From Acholoe squamosa (lineage: Eukaryota > Annelida > Polychaeta > Phyllodocida > Polynoidae), in the NCBI GenBank assembly GCA_949317995.1, contig OX439043.1:63772822-63836821 (forward strand): a DNA stretch of 64,000 nucleotides. The letters are read 5' to 3'. Of the stretch, positions 30,294 to 40,375 are shown in pieces. The notes under the pieces are model-generated. The model saw nothing but the letters and a program-made list of their open reading frames with translations, searched no databases and was not told where the DNA came from. Numbering within the stretch: position 1 is the stretch's first letter; each line of letters starts with the position of its first letter. The position numbers and the translations under genes were made by a program.

Positions 30294-31905
30294 GATATTT
30301 TCACCGTAATCTACACAATCTTTCAAAATTCACTCTTAAAAAAAATCTAAGCTAAACGCTCAGAGTTTATTTGTGAATTCTATAGTTATATTTAATTCTG
30401 ATATATTTATTAATTTCACGTACCTTTTCCTGTATCTGCAAAGCCATATATCTACAAGCAAGACGTAACTGACCTTTCCTATACCCCCTAGAGATAATTG
30501 CTTTTATCCTCCTGATGTCTTATGTGCCTTTAAGTGATTTTCTGTTGTAAATTTAAGGGTTTTTATTGCTTCACTTACAAGTACATCACATTTCAGCAGC
30601 AATATTGGCACGGCCAAGCAGGTTTTTTCTTTTGTATCTCTATCCGCAGTTTTGAATTGTAAATTTGCTTGGGAATCTTGCAGATAAATCAGTTTGGTCT
30701 TGTGTAAATTCTTATCCATATGAAGATTTTTCCTAGCTCGTCCATGCCCACCAAATATATTAGCCACTTTTTAGCAACCCCATCCATCCGCATCTCAAAA
30801 GGAGAGCCAGATCTCTCCACTCCCAGGTCCCTGACCCCTGCTACTGCAGCCTACACACATATATTTTGGTGACAGGTGATAACGTATTCTGTGCCTTAAG
30901 TATAGATATCTAATGTCACTCACTACCCCATCCTCTCTGTCTGATGAATTGGGATCAGGTATCTTAAATACTTCCTTATGCTTAAAGGACAAGACAGAGA
31001 GTGGTAACTCAGAACTACATCTTTATCTCTATACTACCATAACACCCAACATATAAGACACACGCCTCAAATAAGCCATATCCACAACTTGAGGAGATCC
31101 TAGAGAGCGCATCTGGGGCATAATTTGGACGAATTTAGTGTATTATCCTCACTTATAAGGCGCATTCCTAACTTTGGTATTTCGTATATAATGTACACCA
31201 GAGCACCTTCCTAGTGTATAAGCTGCACCTTGATAGGTGGCAGATGTTATAGTTTGTAAAAATCAGTGAGAAATCACATATATTTCCCCTGTACCCTGTC
31301 CAGATGTACATGGTTTGCCCTGAGGTATGCAGTCACAAAACTCATTTGAATTAATCTGTTTCTCCTTTCTTTTTTTCTCATTCATTTGCATGCCACTGTG
31401 TGGTGTATGTGTTTGAGATTCAACAGATTATTGTGGACTCGTCTATTAATCCTTTTTCTATATTCCTAATCCTATCTGCTTCAAAACAATTATCTGACAT
31501 ACCCCTAAATGACAGGCTGTGATATCAAGACCATGTGGTACATATCATCCTTTATGGCTTACACACAGACCATTATTTAGGGTTGTATGGCGTAACCTTA
31601 AATGGCAGCCATTGCTATTTTGGACGTGAAGATACTCAAAATTGTAGATATCTAAATGAATTAAATGGTTGAACTAGAACCTTTTTCTTGTTTTTCCTTG
31701 CGGTATGCATCTTTTTAAAAATCAATTACTAGTAGGGCCAGAAGAATAAAAGATAACTCGGAATTTAATTGAATGGCCATGATTAAAGTAAAAGCTGCAA
31801 CCCAAACAACTCATCATACAATTAAGGCATACATTCTCCAGATGAGAGAAATCACATATTCCTTTTCAATAGGTTAGCAATTAACTGCAGCCGTCATCAG
31901 CAATG
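30294..31905. other. About 1.6 kb A/T-rich stretch without a recognisable gene
   Basis: No open frame with a known motif. Near 31050-31230 several ATAAGnCGCA-type words (CTTATAAGGCGCATTCC, GTATAAGCTGCACC) hint at an eroded DNA transposon, but I cannot define its ends. Confidence 0.4.
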
Positions 31906-32129
31906 TACAGTGAAACTTGGTTACAACAAACTTCCTTATAACGAAATTTGGATATAACAAACAAAAATGCCTGGTCACAAACCTCTTCTATACATTTCTA
32001 TAGTAAAAGAACTTGTTTATAACGAAGTGCCTTTGCCATGAACCTGTTTATAACGAAGTGATTTTGACCCCCAAAGTGGGAAATATATAATGAATAATTG
32101 ATTTAATAAAATAGGAGATAGGATGAGGG

Positions 32130-32400
32130 TAAGGTGAGTTGTTAACAGCCCCTGGTGTGAATGGCTGGAGGTGCAGGGGGGGGGAGTTAGGTGAGTTGTT
32201 ACGGGCCCTGGATGTAGTGTTGGCAGCAGAAGGTGCAGGGGGGGGTAGGTGAGTTGTTAACGGCTCCTGGACGTAGTGTGAGCCACAGGAGGTGGCTAGG
32301 AAAGGTGTTGCCTGGCTCTGGAGCTAGTCTGTGCGGCAGAAGATGTAGGAGGGTGTTGGGGAAGGTGTTACCCGGCTCTGGAGATGCAGGTGGGGTGGGG
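32130..32400. repeat. G-rich imperfect tandem repeat inside the Tigger element
   Basis: About four units of 60-75 bases containing GGTGAGTTGTTAACGGC/GGTGTTGCCTGGCTCTGG and GGTGCAGGGGGGG-like words, between the left inverted repeat and the transposase. No coding role is seen. Confidence 0.55.
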
Positions 32401-32637
32401 GAAGTGTTTTCTTTGAACTCTGAACATCAGAAAAAATGTGTGCAGGGGCAGCGGATTTAGAGCTCTTTGATTCTTCCCTCTTAGTCAGGTGAACAGCTCA
32501 CTAGCCTATTTGAACTGCTTACAAGCCAGGAGAGCTTCTCACCAGGCTGAGAGAACGCCTCACCAGGCCAGTGGAGCAGTTCATCTGATGCCCTTAAATA
32601 AGGATAGAGGGACAGACTTACTTCATTCTCCAGCATC

Positions 32638-34149
32638 ATGCCACGGATACAGCATACCCTCCAGACCAAGGTCAAGGCCATAGAATCAGTAGAGACTGGC
32701 CAGAAGAAGACACTTGTTTGTTCACAGTTTGACCTCAAGCCAAGCACACTGTCTACTTGGTTGAAGAATAAGGACCGCACCCTTGCAGAGTGTAAAAGGA
32801 CACAGCCTGGACCAGCCAGAAAACGTTTCAGAGCTGCCCTGCATGATGATGTGGATAATGCTGTCATAGAGTGGTTCCGGTCTGCTAGACAGAGGAATAT
32901 CCTCATTAGTGGACCCATGCTACAGACCAAGGCTGAGGTCTACGCTACCATGTTGGGCTACACTGACTTTAAAGCCAGCACTGGGTGGCTAGATGGGTTT
33001 AAGAAGCGCTATGATGTCTCCTTCAAAGTCATCTCTGGTGAGGCCTCTGCTGTACGTGAGGATCAGACCTTCCAGTGGACCTCCAAAGACCTCCCAGATC
33101 TCCTGCAGTCTTACACACCTGACAACATCTTCAATGCAGATGAAACAGGGCTGTTCTACCGTCTGCTACCCGAGAGGTCCCTTGTCCTTAAAGGGGAGAG
33201 CTGTAAGGGTGGAAAGAAATCAAAGGAACGAGTGACTCTGCTGGTTGCAGCCAATATGTCTGATATTGAAAAACTACCCCTCCTGATGATTGGCAAGTCC
33301 CAGAACCCACAGTGTTTTAAAGGTGTAAAGTCCAAGCCATTAGAGTACCTAAACAACACAAAGGCCTGGATGACTGGAGCCTTCTTTGAAGACTGGCTGA
33401 GGAGACTGGACAGGAAGTTCATGCTCCAAAGAAGAAAGGTGGCTATGGTTGTGGATAACTGCACTGCACATCCACACCTTACCAACCTCAAGTCCATCAA
33501 ACTGGTCTTTCTCCCCCCAAACACGACCAGTAAGACACAACCCATGGACCAGGGCATCATCAGGAACCTGAAATGTCACTACAGGAGAGGGATCCTGCAG
33601 AAGCTGGTAGAGTCGGTAGAGAGCTCAGATCCCAAGACCCTTACTGTACTGGATGCAATGACCTATGCCGACCTTGCCTGGAAGGCTGTCACCCCAACAA
33701 CCATCTCTAATTGCTTCAGACACTGTGGCTTTGTGTCCCCTACTGCCAGTGAGTCTGAGCCTGAGCCTGAGCCTGAAGTTGTGGATTCCAGTGGTAGTCT
33801 CAGGGACCTTGGGGTAGATGAAGCTGATATGGAAGCATGTGCTGCTGAAGAAGCACAGCTGGACACTGTACCCTTACTGACAGATGAGGAGATCATAGCT
33901 AAAGTAAAGGCTGTAGACAGCCCTGACACAGATGAGGAAAGTGACGCTGATGACCTACCCCCACCACCCATCCCAACAGCTGCCGAGATGAGAGCATTTT
34001 GTGATGGAATTCAGAGGTACCTCCAGGCATGCCCAGATGCTCAGCCAATGCTTAATGCACTAGGGAATATCCGTGTGTTTACTGAGAAACATAAACAATC
34101 GAACAAAGTCCAAAGGACTATCACTAACTTTTCCTCAGTTCGACATTGA
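32638..34149 (+). CDS. Tigger/pogo-type DDE transposase
   Basis: 503 residues from ATG 32638, a normal length for the family, uninterrupted. An N-terminal psq/CENP-B-type helix-turn-helix (MPRIQHTLQTKVKAIESVET) is followed by a second CENP-B-like DNA-binding domain (around GPMLQTKAEVYATMLG). The DDE_1 catalytic domain has Asp168 in FNADETGLFYR, Asp273 in VVDNCTAHPH and Asp304 in TQPMDQGIIRNLK (spacing D-x30-D). The C-terminus is acidic (EPEPEPEVV, DTDEESDADD). It should bind the element ends, cut and reinsert at TA. All three catalytic acids are present, so activity is plausible. A domesticated jerky/TIGD-like gene is unlikely because it still lies between its own inverted repeats. Confidence 0.93.
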   Translation: MPRIQHTLQTKVKAIESVETGQKKTLVCSQFDLKPSTLSTWLKNKDRTLAECKRTQPGPARKRFRAALHDDVDNAVIEWFRSARQRNILISGPMLQTKAEVYATMLGYTDFKASTGWLDGFKKRYDVSFKVISGEASAVREDQTFQWTSKDLPDLLQSYTPDNIFNADETGLFYRLLPERSLVLKGESCKGGKKSKERVTLLVAANMSDIEKLPLLMIGKSQNPQCFKGVKSKPLEYLNNTKAWMTGAFFEDWLRRLDRKFMLQRRKVAMVVDNCTAHPHLTNLKSIKLVFLPPNTTSKTQPMDQGIIRNLKCHYRRGILQKLVESVESSDPKTLTVLDAMTYADLAWKAVTPTTISNCFRHCGFVSPTASESEPEPEPEVVDSSGSLRDLGVDEADMEACAAEEAQLDTVPLLTDEEIIAKVKAVDSPDTDEESDADDLPPPPIPTAAEMRAFCDGIQRYLQACPDAQPMLNALGNIRVFTEKHKQSNKVQRTITNFSSVRH

Positions 34150-34313
34150 TGATCTTACATGTTAACATTATTGTAGGTTCAACCAGAAATTCAAAATGTC
34201 ACTGCACAAATGTTGTATGAGTGTCTGTTATATATCATTCAGGTGATACCTGTTGGGTGTTGATACAAATGTATATTGTATTTCATTGCATCCATTTCTA
34301 TTCACATGGATTC

Positions 34314-34319
34314 AATAAA
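34314..34319 (+). terminator. Poly(A) signal of the Tigger transposase
   Basis: AATAAA, 165 bases after the stop codon and before the right inverted repeat. Confidence 0.6.
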
Positions 34320-34582
34320 CTATGTTTATTTATACACATTTTGTTACTATTCATTTGAATATACATGTACTCATACCCAGTTAGAAAGAGGAAAAAACGT
34401 TTTACAATCCCTGTAATGCCCACATGTTTCACAGTAAAATAACAAATAATTTCTCTAGATGAGTCTACTTAGAAAGAGGTCTGAACCATCCTAAAATGCT
34501 GAACTTGTTTACAACGAAATTTGGTTACAACGAATTTTTTAAGCCTGTAACTACAAGTTCGTTGTAACCAAGTTTTACTGTA

Positions 34583-34776
34583 TTAATGCATCACTAAGAT
34601 TGATGGGCACTAAGCATAAAATGTACTACTGTATTGGCCTTTTGTGGGTAAAGCACTCCGACAGAAAGCATGGTCCATACAGTGTACACAAAAAAGATTT
34701 CCATTAAACTATAATAGAAAATACATGAATGTATACAATATCTCTAATCAGCTTCAATTCTCTTGTGTTTTTCAGA
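34583..34776 (+). promoter_or_regulatory. Upstream region of SLC26 with predicted splice acceptor
   Basis: About 190 bases between the Tigger target site and the SLC26 start. The last bases, TCTTGTGTTTTTCAG ending at 34775, form a good splice acceptor one base before ATG, so an untranslated first exon probably lies further upstream. No TATA box or CpG-rich promoter is evident here. Confidence 0.5.
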
Positions 34777-37311
34777 ATGAGGGCCAAGCTGAAAGAAACC
34801 AGAATAGTAGTGGAAAGGGATCCACTGGACCTGAAGGCATTTGACCTTGAGTATGGTCATACAGAGGACCAACAAACACTACATGAAAAGGCAAAAGATG
34901 CCTGTGCAAATACTTCATGTAAAAGTATTCTCAAGTCAATGGGACATCAGCTTTACAGTTTGGTTCCTATCATTGAGACACTGAAGAAATATAAATGGAA
35001 AAAGTGGATCTTCTCTGATGTGATTGCAGGTATCAGTGTTGGGATGGTCCACATACCACAAGGAATTGGGTTCGCTCTAATGACTGGCCTGGCTCCCGTG
35101 TATGGACTCTATGCCTCATTCTGGCAGGTTCTGTTCTACATGTTCCTTGGGAACTGCCGCCATCTCTCCATTGGATCAATGGCAGTGATCAGTTTGATGA
35201 TCGGGCCTATTGTAGAGCGGGAGGCAGAGGTGTGGAGGAACCACCTTGGAAATGCCTTATCTGGGAATGACACATCACCATATACCACAACACCAATATT
35301 TCTAGGTACTACTCCAGAGCAGGTCCTGGCCACATCAGTACAGCCTAAAGGTAATCTAAGTGACGTACCCCGTTTTGAAGGTCTAACTGCAGAGGATAGA
35401 TTCAGATCTTCTGTTGCAAATGGAGTCTCATTAATTGTTGGTTTGATAATGTTTGCGATGGGCATACTGAAACTGGGAATCCTCACAGCCTTTATGCCCC
35501 CATCCTTCATCAGTGGATTTACAACAGCAACTTCCTTCCATATCACCACCACCCAACTAAACAGTTTCTTCAATGTCAAAGTCAAGCGCTATGGGGGTAT
35601 GTTTAACCTCCCTAAGACTGTATTTGAAGTCTTGAAGGCATTGCCTACATCAAATCCAGCTGATGTGATTTGTAGTATATGCTGCTTCTCGATCCTCCTT
35701 TTTATCAAGGAATTCATAAATGTCAAGTTCAAAAAGAAGCTGAAGGTGCCTATTCCTGCAGAAATGATTATTGTACTCCTGGGTACTCTGCTGTCCTATC
35801 TGGTACAATTCAATGCTCGTTGGGGAATCAAGGTTGTTGGATTTATACCAGTGGGCATCCCACCCCCAGCCATGCCCAATCTTGAGCATGCAGACACTTA
35901 CATAGTAGAAGGTATTGTCACAGGGATAACAAGTTTTGCCATTTCCATATCCATGGTTGAAATCCTAACTGCCAAGCACAAGTATTTGGTTGACCCTAAC
36001 AAAGAGCTTATTGCTTATGGGCTCACATATGGCATCAGCTCCTTCTTCCATTGTTTTGCTGGAGCAGCTGCCCCTCCAAGATGCATACTCATGGACAATA
36101 CTGGAGGGAAGTCACAAGTGGCAAGTTTCTTCACTGTGGTCCTACTACTCCTGGTTATTCTGGTCATTGGTCCATTTTTTCGATATCTTCCAAGTTCATG
36201 TCTGGCATGTATAATTGTGGTTGCAGTGATTCCTCTCTTCAAACAGTTTTCAATTCTTCCCAAACTATGGCGGCTTAATAAACCAGATCTACTGATCTGG
36301 ATAGTGACTTTCCTAGTATCAGTGATTGTCGATGTCAGTGTTTCACTTGGGGTAGGGATTGTGTTCTCTATATTCATATCCATACTACCATCAATGTTTG
36401 CCAAAGGTTACCGCCTTGGTACAACTGGCCATGACCACCTTCTTGCCCCTTTAGATACACATATAAAAGTTACTAAGCAAAAGGAAATTGCAGTTTTTAG
36501 GTATGAGAATACACTTCACTACTTAACCATCAAGAACTTTAAGGAAGAGCTGTTCAATGCCACCATTGATCCAAGGGGTGAAGAATCAGTTACACATCTT
36601 ACAAAGGTAGGCATGGATATTATAGAAAAGCAACAAAATGCTGCTCAGGATAACCCTGCCTATGATAAGCATTTCTCTGATGAAGATATCTGTGAAGACC
36701 TTGTTCATGATGGACATGCCAATGGGGATGTACCAGGTGCAAAACGATCACATGTAGGCCGGAGGCCAAGCTACTACATTCCAGATACTGTATCATTGAA
36801 ATTAAAAGCCATCATCCTAGACTGCTCCCCTATAGGATATATAGATCTACTTGGGATCAACACTCTTAAGACTCTACTCATTGAATTTGATAGAATGAAT
36901 ATCAAATTTACATTGGCCAATTGCAACCCAAACCTTATCAGGAAACTTAAAATAGCTGGCTTTATTGGGGAGGAAAAAGAAGGATTCCTCATCTTCCCAA
37001 CAGTGCAAGATGGTTTGACTTTATTATCAGAGCAATTTAAACCAAGAAGGGAAAGTCTTCCCATATGTAGGCTAAGGAAATCACATGTCAGGAGTTTAAG
37101 TAATATTGATATTGGGGATAGAAAAGAAAGTCATACTGGGAATCGGTTAAGTAACGAATGGGCTGGGATTAAACAAAATAACCTCTATTTAAAAAGAGGA
37201 AGCAGACTGTCTTCAGACAGTAGCAGAAACAGGTCATCCTCCCTAAAATGTACATCAATGATGCAACTCATCGTCGGGGGAGGAGCCTCTTTGAACAAAG
37301 AGGAAGAATAG
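34777..37311 (+). CDS. SLC26-family anion exchanger (sulfate transporter/prestin-like), intronless
   Basis: 844 residues from ATG 34777, placed just after a splice acceptor. SLC26 proteins are multipass membrane carriers exchanging sulfate, chloride, bicarbonate or similar anions. The family signature is near residue 90 (DVIAGISVGMVHIPQGIGFA, then PVYGLYASFW and GNCRHLSIGS), with many hydrophobic segments to about residue 535 and a likely glycosylated loop (NDTS). A cytoplasmic STAS domain follows (about 560-755; LKAIILDCSPIGYIDLLGI, then a variable charged insert placed before it). In the conserved segment before TGGK, where characterised members have Ser-Arg at the anion site, this protein has Pro-Arg (APPRCILMDNTGGKSQ). 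The whole coding region is one exon, whereas animal SLC26 genes usually have many. The specific paralogue cannot be assigned. Confidence 0.9.
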   Translation: MRAKLKETRIVVERDPLDLKAFDLEYGHTEDQQTLHEKAKDACANTSCKSILKSMGHQLYSLVPIIETLKKYKWKKWIFSDVIAGISVGMVHIPQGIGFALMTGLAPVYGLYASFWQVLFYMFLGNCRHLSIGSMAVISLMIGPIVEREAEVWRNHLGNALSGNDTSPYTTTPIFLGTTPEQVLATSVQPKGNLSDVPRFEGLTAEDRFRSSVANGVSLIVGLIMFAMGILKLGILTAFMPPSFISGFTTATSFHITTTQLNSFFNVKVKRYGGMFNLPKTVFEVLKALPTSNPADVICSICCFSILLFIKEFINVKFKKKLKVPIPAEMIIVLLGTLLSYLVQFNARWGIKVVGFIPVGIPPPAMPNLEHADTYIVEGIVTGITSFAISISMVEILTAKHKYLVDPNKELIAYGLTYGISSFFHCFAGAAAPPRCILMDNTGGKSQVASFFTVVLLLLVILVIGPFFRYLPSSCLACIIVVAVIPLFKQFSILPKLWRLNKPDLLIWIVTFLVSVIVDVSVSLGVGIVFSIFISILPSMFAKGYRLGTTGHDHLLAPLDTHIKVTKQKEIAVFRYENTLHYLTIKNFKEELFNATIDPRGEESVTHLTKVGMDIIEKQQNAAQDNPAYDKHFSDEDICEDLVHDGHANGDVPGAKRSHVGRRPSYYIPDTVSLKLKAIILDCSPIGYIDLLGINTLKTLLIEFDRMNIKFTLANCNPNLIRKLKIAGFIGEEKEGFLIFPTVQDGLTLLSEQFKPRRESLPICRLRKSHVRSLSNIDIGDRKESHTGNRLSNEWAGIKQNNLYLKRGSRLSSDSSRNRSSSLKCTSMMQLIVGGGASLNKEEE

Positions 37312-38570
37312 CAGAAAGTGAAAAAAGGAAAAACAGTTTTCCTGAAAGGAACATAAGCAACAGTGGTGTCTCTCCCAGAGAGACTGACAAGGAAACAGAG
37401 ATTACTCAAGAAGGTAAAAATGAATCAGATATTGAGGAAGACCTGAGTACAAGTACACATGTATGAGGATAGTTTTGAGAAATAGGAAACCTATGATACT
37501 AATCCAAGATGAGGAAATATTGTACTATATTTCGTTCTTTTGTTCAATGTAAAAAATTAATGTAAATATAATTGCTGTAATACAGGAATTTTTGCTGTAC
37601 AAGTACCAAGTTTATTGTTGTAAATGCACGGTTACAGAAGGTGTCTCTGTAGGCATGCAATTTATACATTTATTGTCACCAAAGGGCTCTTTTTCAAAGT
37701 TACAAAGTTATCAACAAATACTAAATATAAATATAATGTAGATGTTCACCTAGCTCCTTCACTTTGTACTGCTTACACTAGGATCCCTGAAAATAACATG
37801 CTGTATATAAAGTAGCCTATATCATATGAATCAGTCACTTTACATAGTATTTGTTTCAAATACTTAATTCCGTCGGTACAGGATCTTAACAGGTATACCC
37901 TAAAGATACCTCAACATACAACTAGTCACAATTTGAATTATGAGATGACATGAATAGTTTAAAAGAAGTCGCTGATAAAATGGAATACTTTAAGACACTA
38001 GTTTTAAAAGAGTATATAAAATATCATCAACTTACCGGTACTGTACAGTTCACTGAATGTATAACCGCAGGTATAGGGTTACAGCAAGTATACCTAGTAA
38101 TATTTTCCTTGCATTTACGAATGACACATACAAATTATAAAGTCATCTATGTTAGACTTAATTATTCATATTTCATGTACAACTTTGTTATACTTTCAAA
38201 CAATTGTAATACGACATTCCTTAGATTTATATAAGAACAAAGAGATCCTGGGATAGTTGTATGTACATGTGGTATGTTTGTGCATACCAAACGATCGTCT
38301 GGAGGATGTTTCACCTCATAACATACGGGGGGCCGCATCGAAATACAGTTTTTTAGGCATTTCACCTCAAGATGCAGAGTACCTGTTTTCGGCATGTCTT
38401 ACATATTTTCAGGTTAGAATGTGGAGGGGTCAGGTACCCCTCCATATGGGGCAAAATAGTAACATGCGGCCTTTTTTATGCCGCATCCAATGAATATCTC
38501 CTAAGTAGGTTGTGACCTCCCTTTTGACCCCAAGTCATGTGATCTATCTTTGGTGGTACTACACCAGGCA
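37312..38570. other. 3' flank of SLC26, about 1.25 kb without a clear gene
   Basis: Another reading frame continues past the SLC26 stop to 37466 with charged, protein-like sequence (RRGRSLFEQRGRIAESEK), which may be a frameshifted original C-terminus. Beyond it the DNA is A/T-rich with no recognisable gene and no canonical AATAAA that I can point to. Confidence 0.45.
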
Positions 38571-38575
38571 TAAAA

Positions 38576-39302
38576 ATGCCGGGGTACATTCTGAGCACTG
38601 CTAGGCAGTACTACGAGAGAAAGGATCCTTTGTCCTTCTATACAGAGAAAAAATTTCTGCAGCGCCACTGGATTAGTAAACAGGTGCCCCGAATTCTCAT
38701 AAAAAAACTATGTCACTACCAAGAAAAAGAAGGTCCTGAGGGGCAAGCATGCCATTCCACATAAGCTTAAGGTAAGGGAACCCCTTTTGGTAACAGTGTG
38801 CATTCTTCATGTATCCTTTTAATGTCATATATTTTCCCTCCCCTACCTTAGTTGACTTTATTGTGGCATGTAAATACATTATCCTTTTCTCTCCTTTCTT
38901 TAGTTTCTGATTGCCCCTAGGTATTCTGCCACTGGTGCCAGCTACAACTCCATAGGCGGCATTCATGGCGTCTCAAAATCCACTGTGTGTAGGTCTGTGG
39001 AGAAGGTGACCGACTATTTCCATGAACAGCTACAAGACTATGTCCATTGGCCACACTCCCAGGAAGAAAAGAGTTGCAAGGCGATCCTCTTCTACCGCAA
39101 TCACAGAAAGCTGAAGCTGTTTGGACTCATAGACGGAACACATGTACCTATACAGTGTCCGCCAGGGGTTGTGGCTGACGAAAATCAATTCTTTTATGAA
39201 GGATACTACAGTATAAATACACTGGTAAATTACATTTCTTCATGTGTTTCTAAGAAGCAGGATATCAAATATACCTTTTTGGACCGAATGTGGAGCAAAT
39301 AA
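38576..39302 (+). pseudogene. PIF/Harbinger (HARBI1-like) transposase, fragment with one intron
   Basis: Exon 1 (about 38610-38771) encodes the N-terminal part (DPLSFYTEKKFLQRHWISKQ) and, after a frame change at a run of seven A near 38700, GKHAIPHKLK. Exon 2 (from 38904) continues FLIAPRYSATGASYNSIGG, the helix-turn-helix GVSKSTVCRSVEKV, then the start of the catalytic DDE_4 domain (KLFGLIDGTHVPIQCP, DENQFFYEGYYSINT) with the first Asp. The rest of the catalytic domain is missing; the sequence passes into the old Gypsy copy. It is a dead relic as it stands. Confidence 0.8.
38772..38903 (+). other. Intron in the Harbinger transposase relic
   Basis: Donor AAG^GTAAGG and acceptor CTTTCTTTAG^TTTCTG, 132 bases, phase 0. 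Joining the exons gives HKLK followed by FLIAPRYSATG, which matches the uninterrupted family pattern (a leucine-rich RYxATG stretch). Confidence 0.75.
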
Positions 39303-39914
39303 TTCGAAAACCTTCAGCACGGGAAATACTTGTACCAACTGCGAATTGTGCTCATAGGATAAATAAACATTCTATGGAGTATATCACACCGATAACTATG
39401 ATGACTGCTAATGCACAACGACAAGCTTCGGCTACTGCGGAGACATATACACCTAATACGAGATGATCCTTGGACAACATGAATGTTTCAGTATTCAATA
39501 TAGGAGAAAAATGTTAAAAAAAATCAGCCACCAAATACTTGTATGAACAAGCAAGTTTAAGAGATGACGCAATAAATAAAGGTTGAATCCATCAGGGATT
39601 GCCACGAGTTGAAGACTCTGATCGAAAAGTCTTAAGACTAAGGAACTTGGAAAAACAGTGTGACCAATATGAAACCGAACAACAACGATTAATAAACAAA
39701 ATCGAGGAATTAGAAGAAAAAACAGATATTGAATCAAAATCTTGAATACAAAATGTATATAATTCTGAAAAAGCTCGAACTTGCCAAATCAGAGTGGAAA
39801 AATGAGAAACTTAAACAAGAAGTTGATCTCGAAGAACTGGAGGCTACTTCAATTCGAAATATTAAATTGAAGAATGAGGCAGACCAAATTAAGGCTGAAA
39901 TAGCACAATATAAG
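39278..39914 (+). pseudogene. gag: Old Gypsy copy, left part: N-terminal Gag remains
   Basis: One frame from about 39278 to 39466 encodes FGPNVEQIIRKPSAREILV and continues to TYTPNTR before a stop. After further frame changes, coiled-coil-like sequence rich in Glu, Lys and Leu follows (RLINKIEELEEK; ELAKSEWKNEKLKQEV) up to the TAAG at 39911-39914. This resembles the coiled-coil half of element 2 Gag. No left LTR was found, so the true start is unknown; it merges with the Harbinger relic. Confidence 0.55.
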
Positions 39915-40332
39915 TGTAGGGGTATGGTATTTTACACTTTAACGTTCATGCACCCGTGAGACTCAGACCTAGGTCCTTCGGGTGTGGTGGGGGAATCCGG
40001 ATGGCAGGTGGCAGCACCTGCCTCTGGGTTCGTATCCACTACACCAGGGGGCCTACCACTCGTCCGCCACACGTCACGTGGCCGGTCTGAGTTTCGCGGG
40101 CTTTTCCCCTATATAAGGCTGGTCCTAGCCCTAGGTTCCTCAGTAGTGGTTTACCCACTGCTCAACCAGGTTGTTACCCGAAAGGGTAACCGAATGCACT
40201 AGCAGCATGTAGTCCTCTGAGGCTGTGATCGTATGTAACGCAAGCTCTGAAATAAAAGCTCGGTTGCCTACCCGGAAACTTTTCTCTCTCTTCGTTATGA
40301 TTTAATCTAACTTAACGAGACGAACCACTACA
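39915..40332 (+). repeat. Element 2 left LTR
   Basis: 418 bases. TATATAA at 40110-40116 and AATAAA at 40251-40256 mark the likely promoter and poly(A) signal. The hairpin-like GGTTGTTACCCGAAAGGGTAACC lies between them. Confidence 0.95.
40110..40116 (+). promoter_or_regulatory. TATA box of element 2 LTR
   Basis: TATATAAGG follows a pyrimidine run (CTTTTCCCC). It lies 141 bases before AATAAA, giving the usual U3-R order. Confidence 0.75.
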
Positions 40333-40333
40333 C

Positions 40334-40351
40334 TGGTGCCGTGACCAGTTG
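40334..40351 (+). other. Primer-binding site of element 2
   Basis: TGGTGCCGTGACC begins one base after the LTR end, as in element 1 (TGGTGACAGCC). The first five bases are shared, but the tRNA is probably different. I cannot name it. Confidence 0.6.
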
Positions 40352-40356
40352 GTCTT

Positions 40357-40365
40357 CGGGTAAGC
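40357..40365 (+). promoter_or_regulatory. Predicted splice donor in the leader of element 2
   Basis: CGG^GTAAGCG with the GT at 40360-40361, 16 bases before the gag ATG and about 220 bases after the expected transcription start. This is where retroviruses place the donor for env RNA. A candidate acceptor precedes ORF3 (ends 47890). Confidence 0.45.
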
Positions 40366-40375
40366 GCAGTCAGAA

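Larger units (their letters stand above)
31908..34580 (+). mobile_element. Tigger/pogo-type DNA transposon (Tc1/mariner superfamily)
   Basis: The ends are 24-bp inverted repeats with two mismatches: CAGTGAAACTTGGTTACAAC at the left and the complement of GTTGTAACCAAGTTTTACTG at the right. TA flanks both sides (31906-31907 and 34581-34582), the pogo/Tigger target duplication. TTATAACGAA-type words typical of Tigger ends recur just inside. The 2673-bp element holds one intact transposase frame and a poly(A) signal, so it looks recent and possibly autonomous. Confidence 0.93.

Noticed and set aside
32638..34149. Domesticated jerky/TIGD-like host gene
   Set aside because: The frame still lies between matching inverted repeats and TA duplications, so it is a transposon copy.
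37950..38234. Short ORF after SLC26 as a second host gene
   Set aside because: A/T-rich, no motif, short; indistinguishable from chance.
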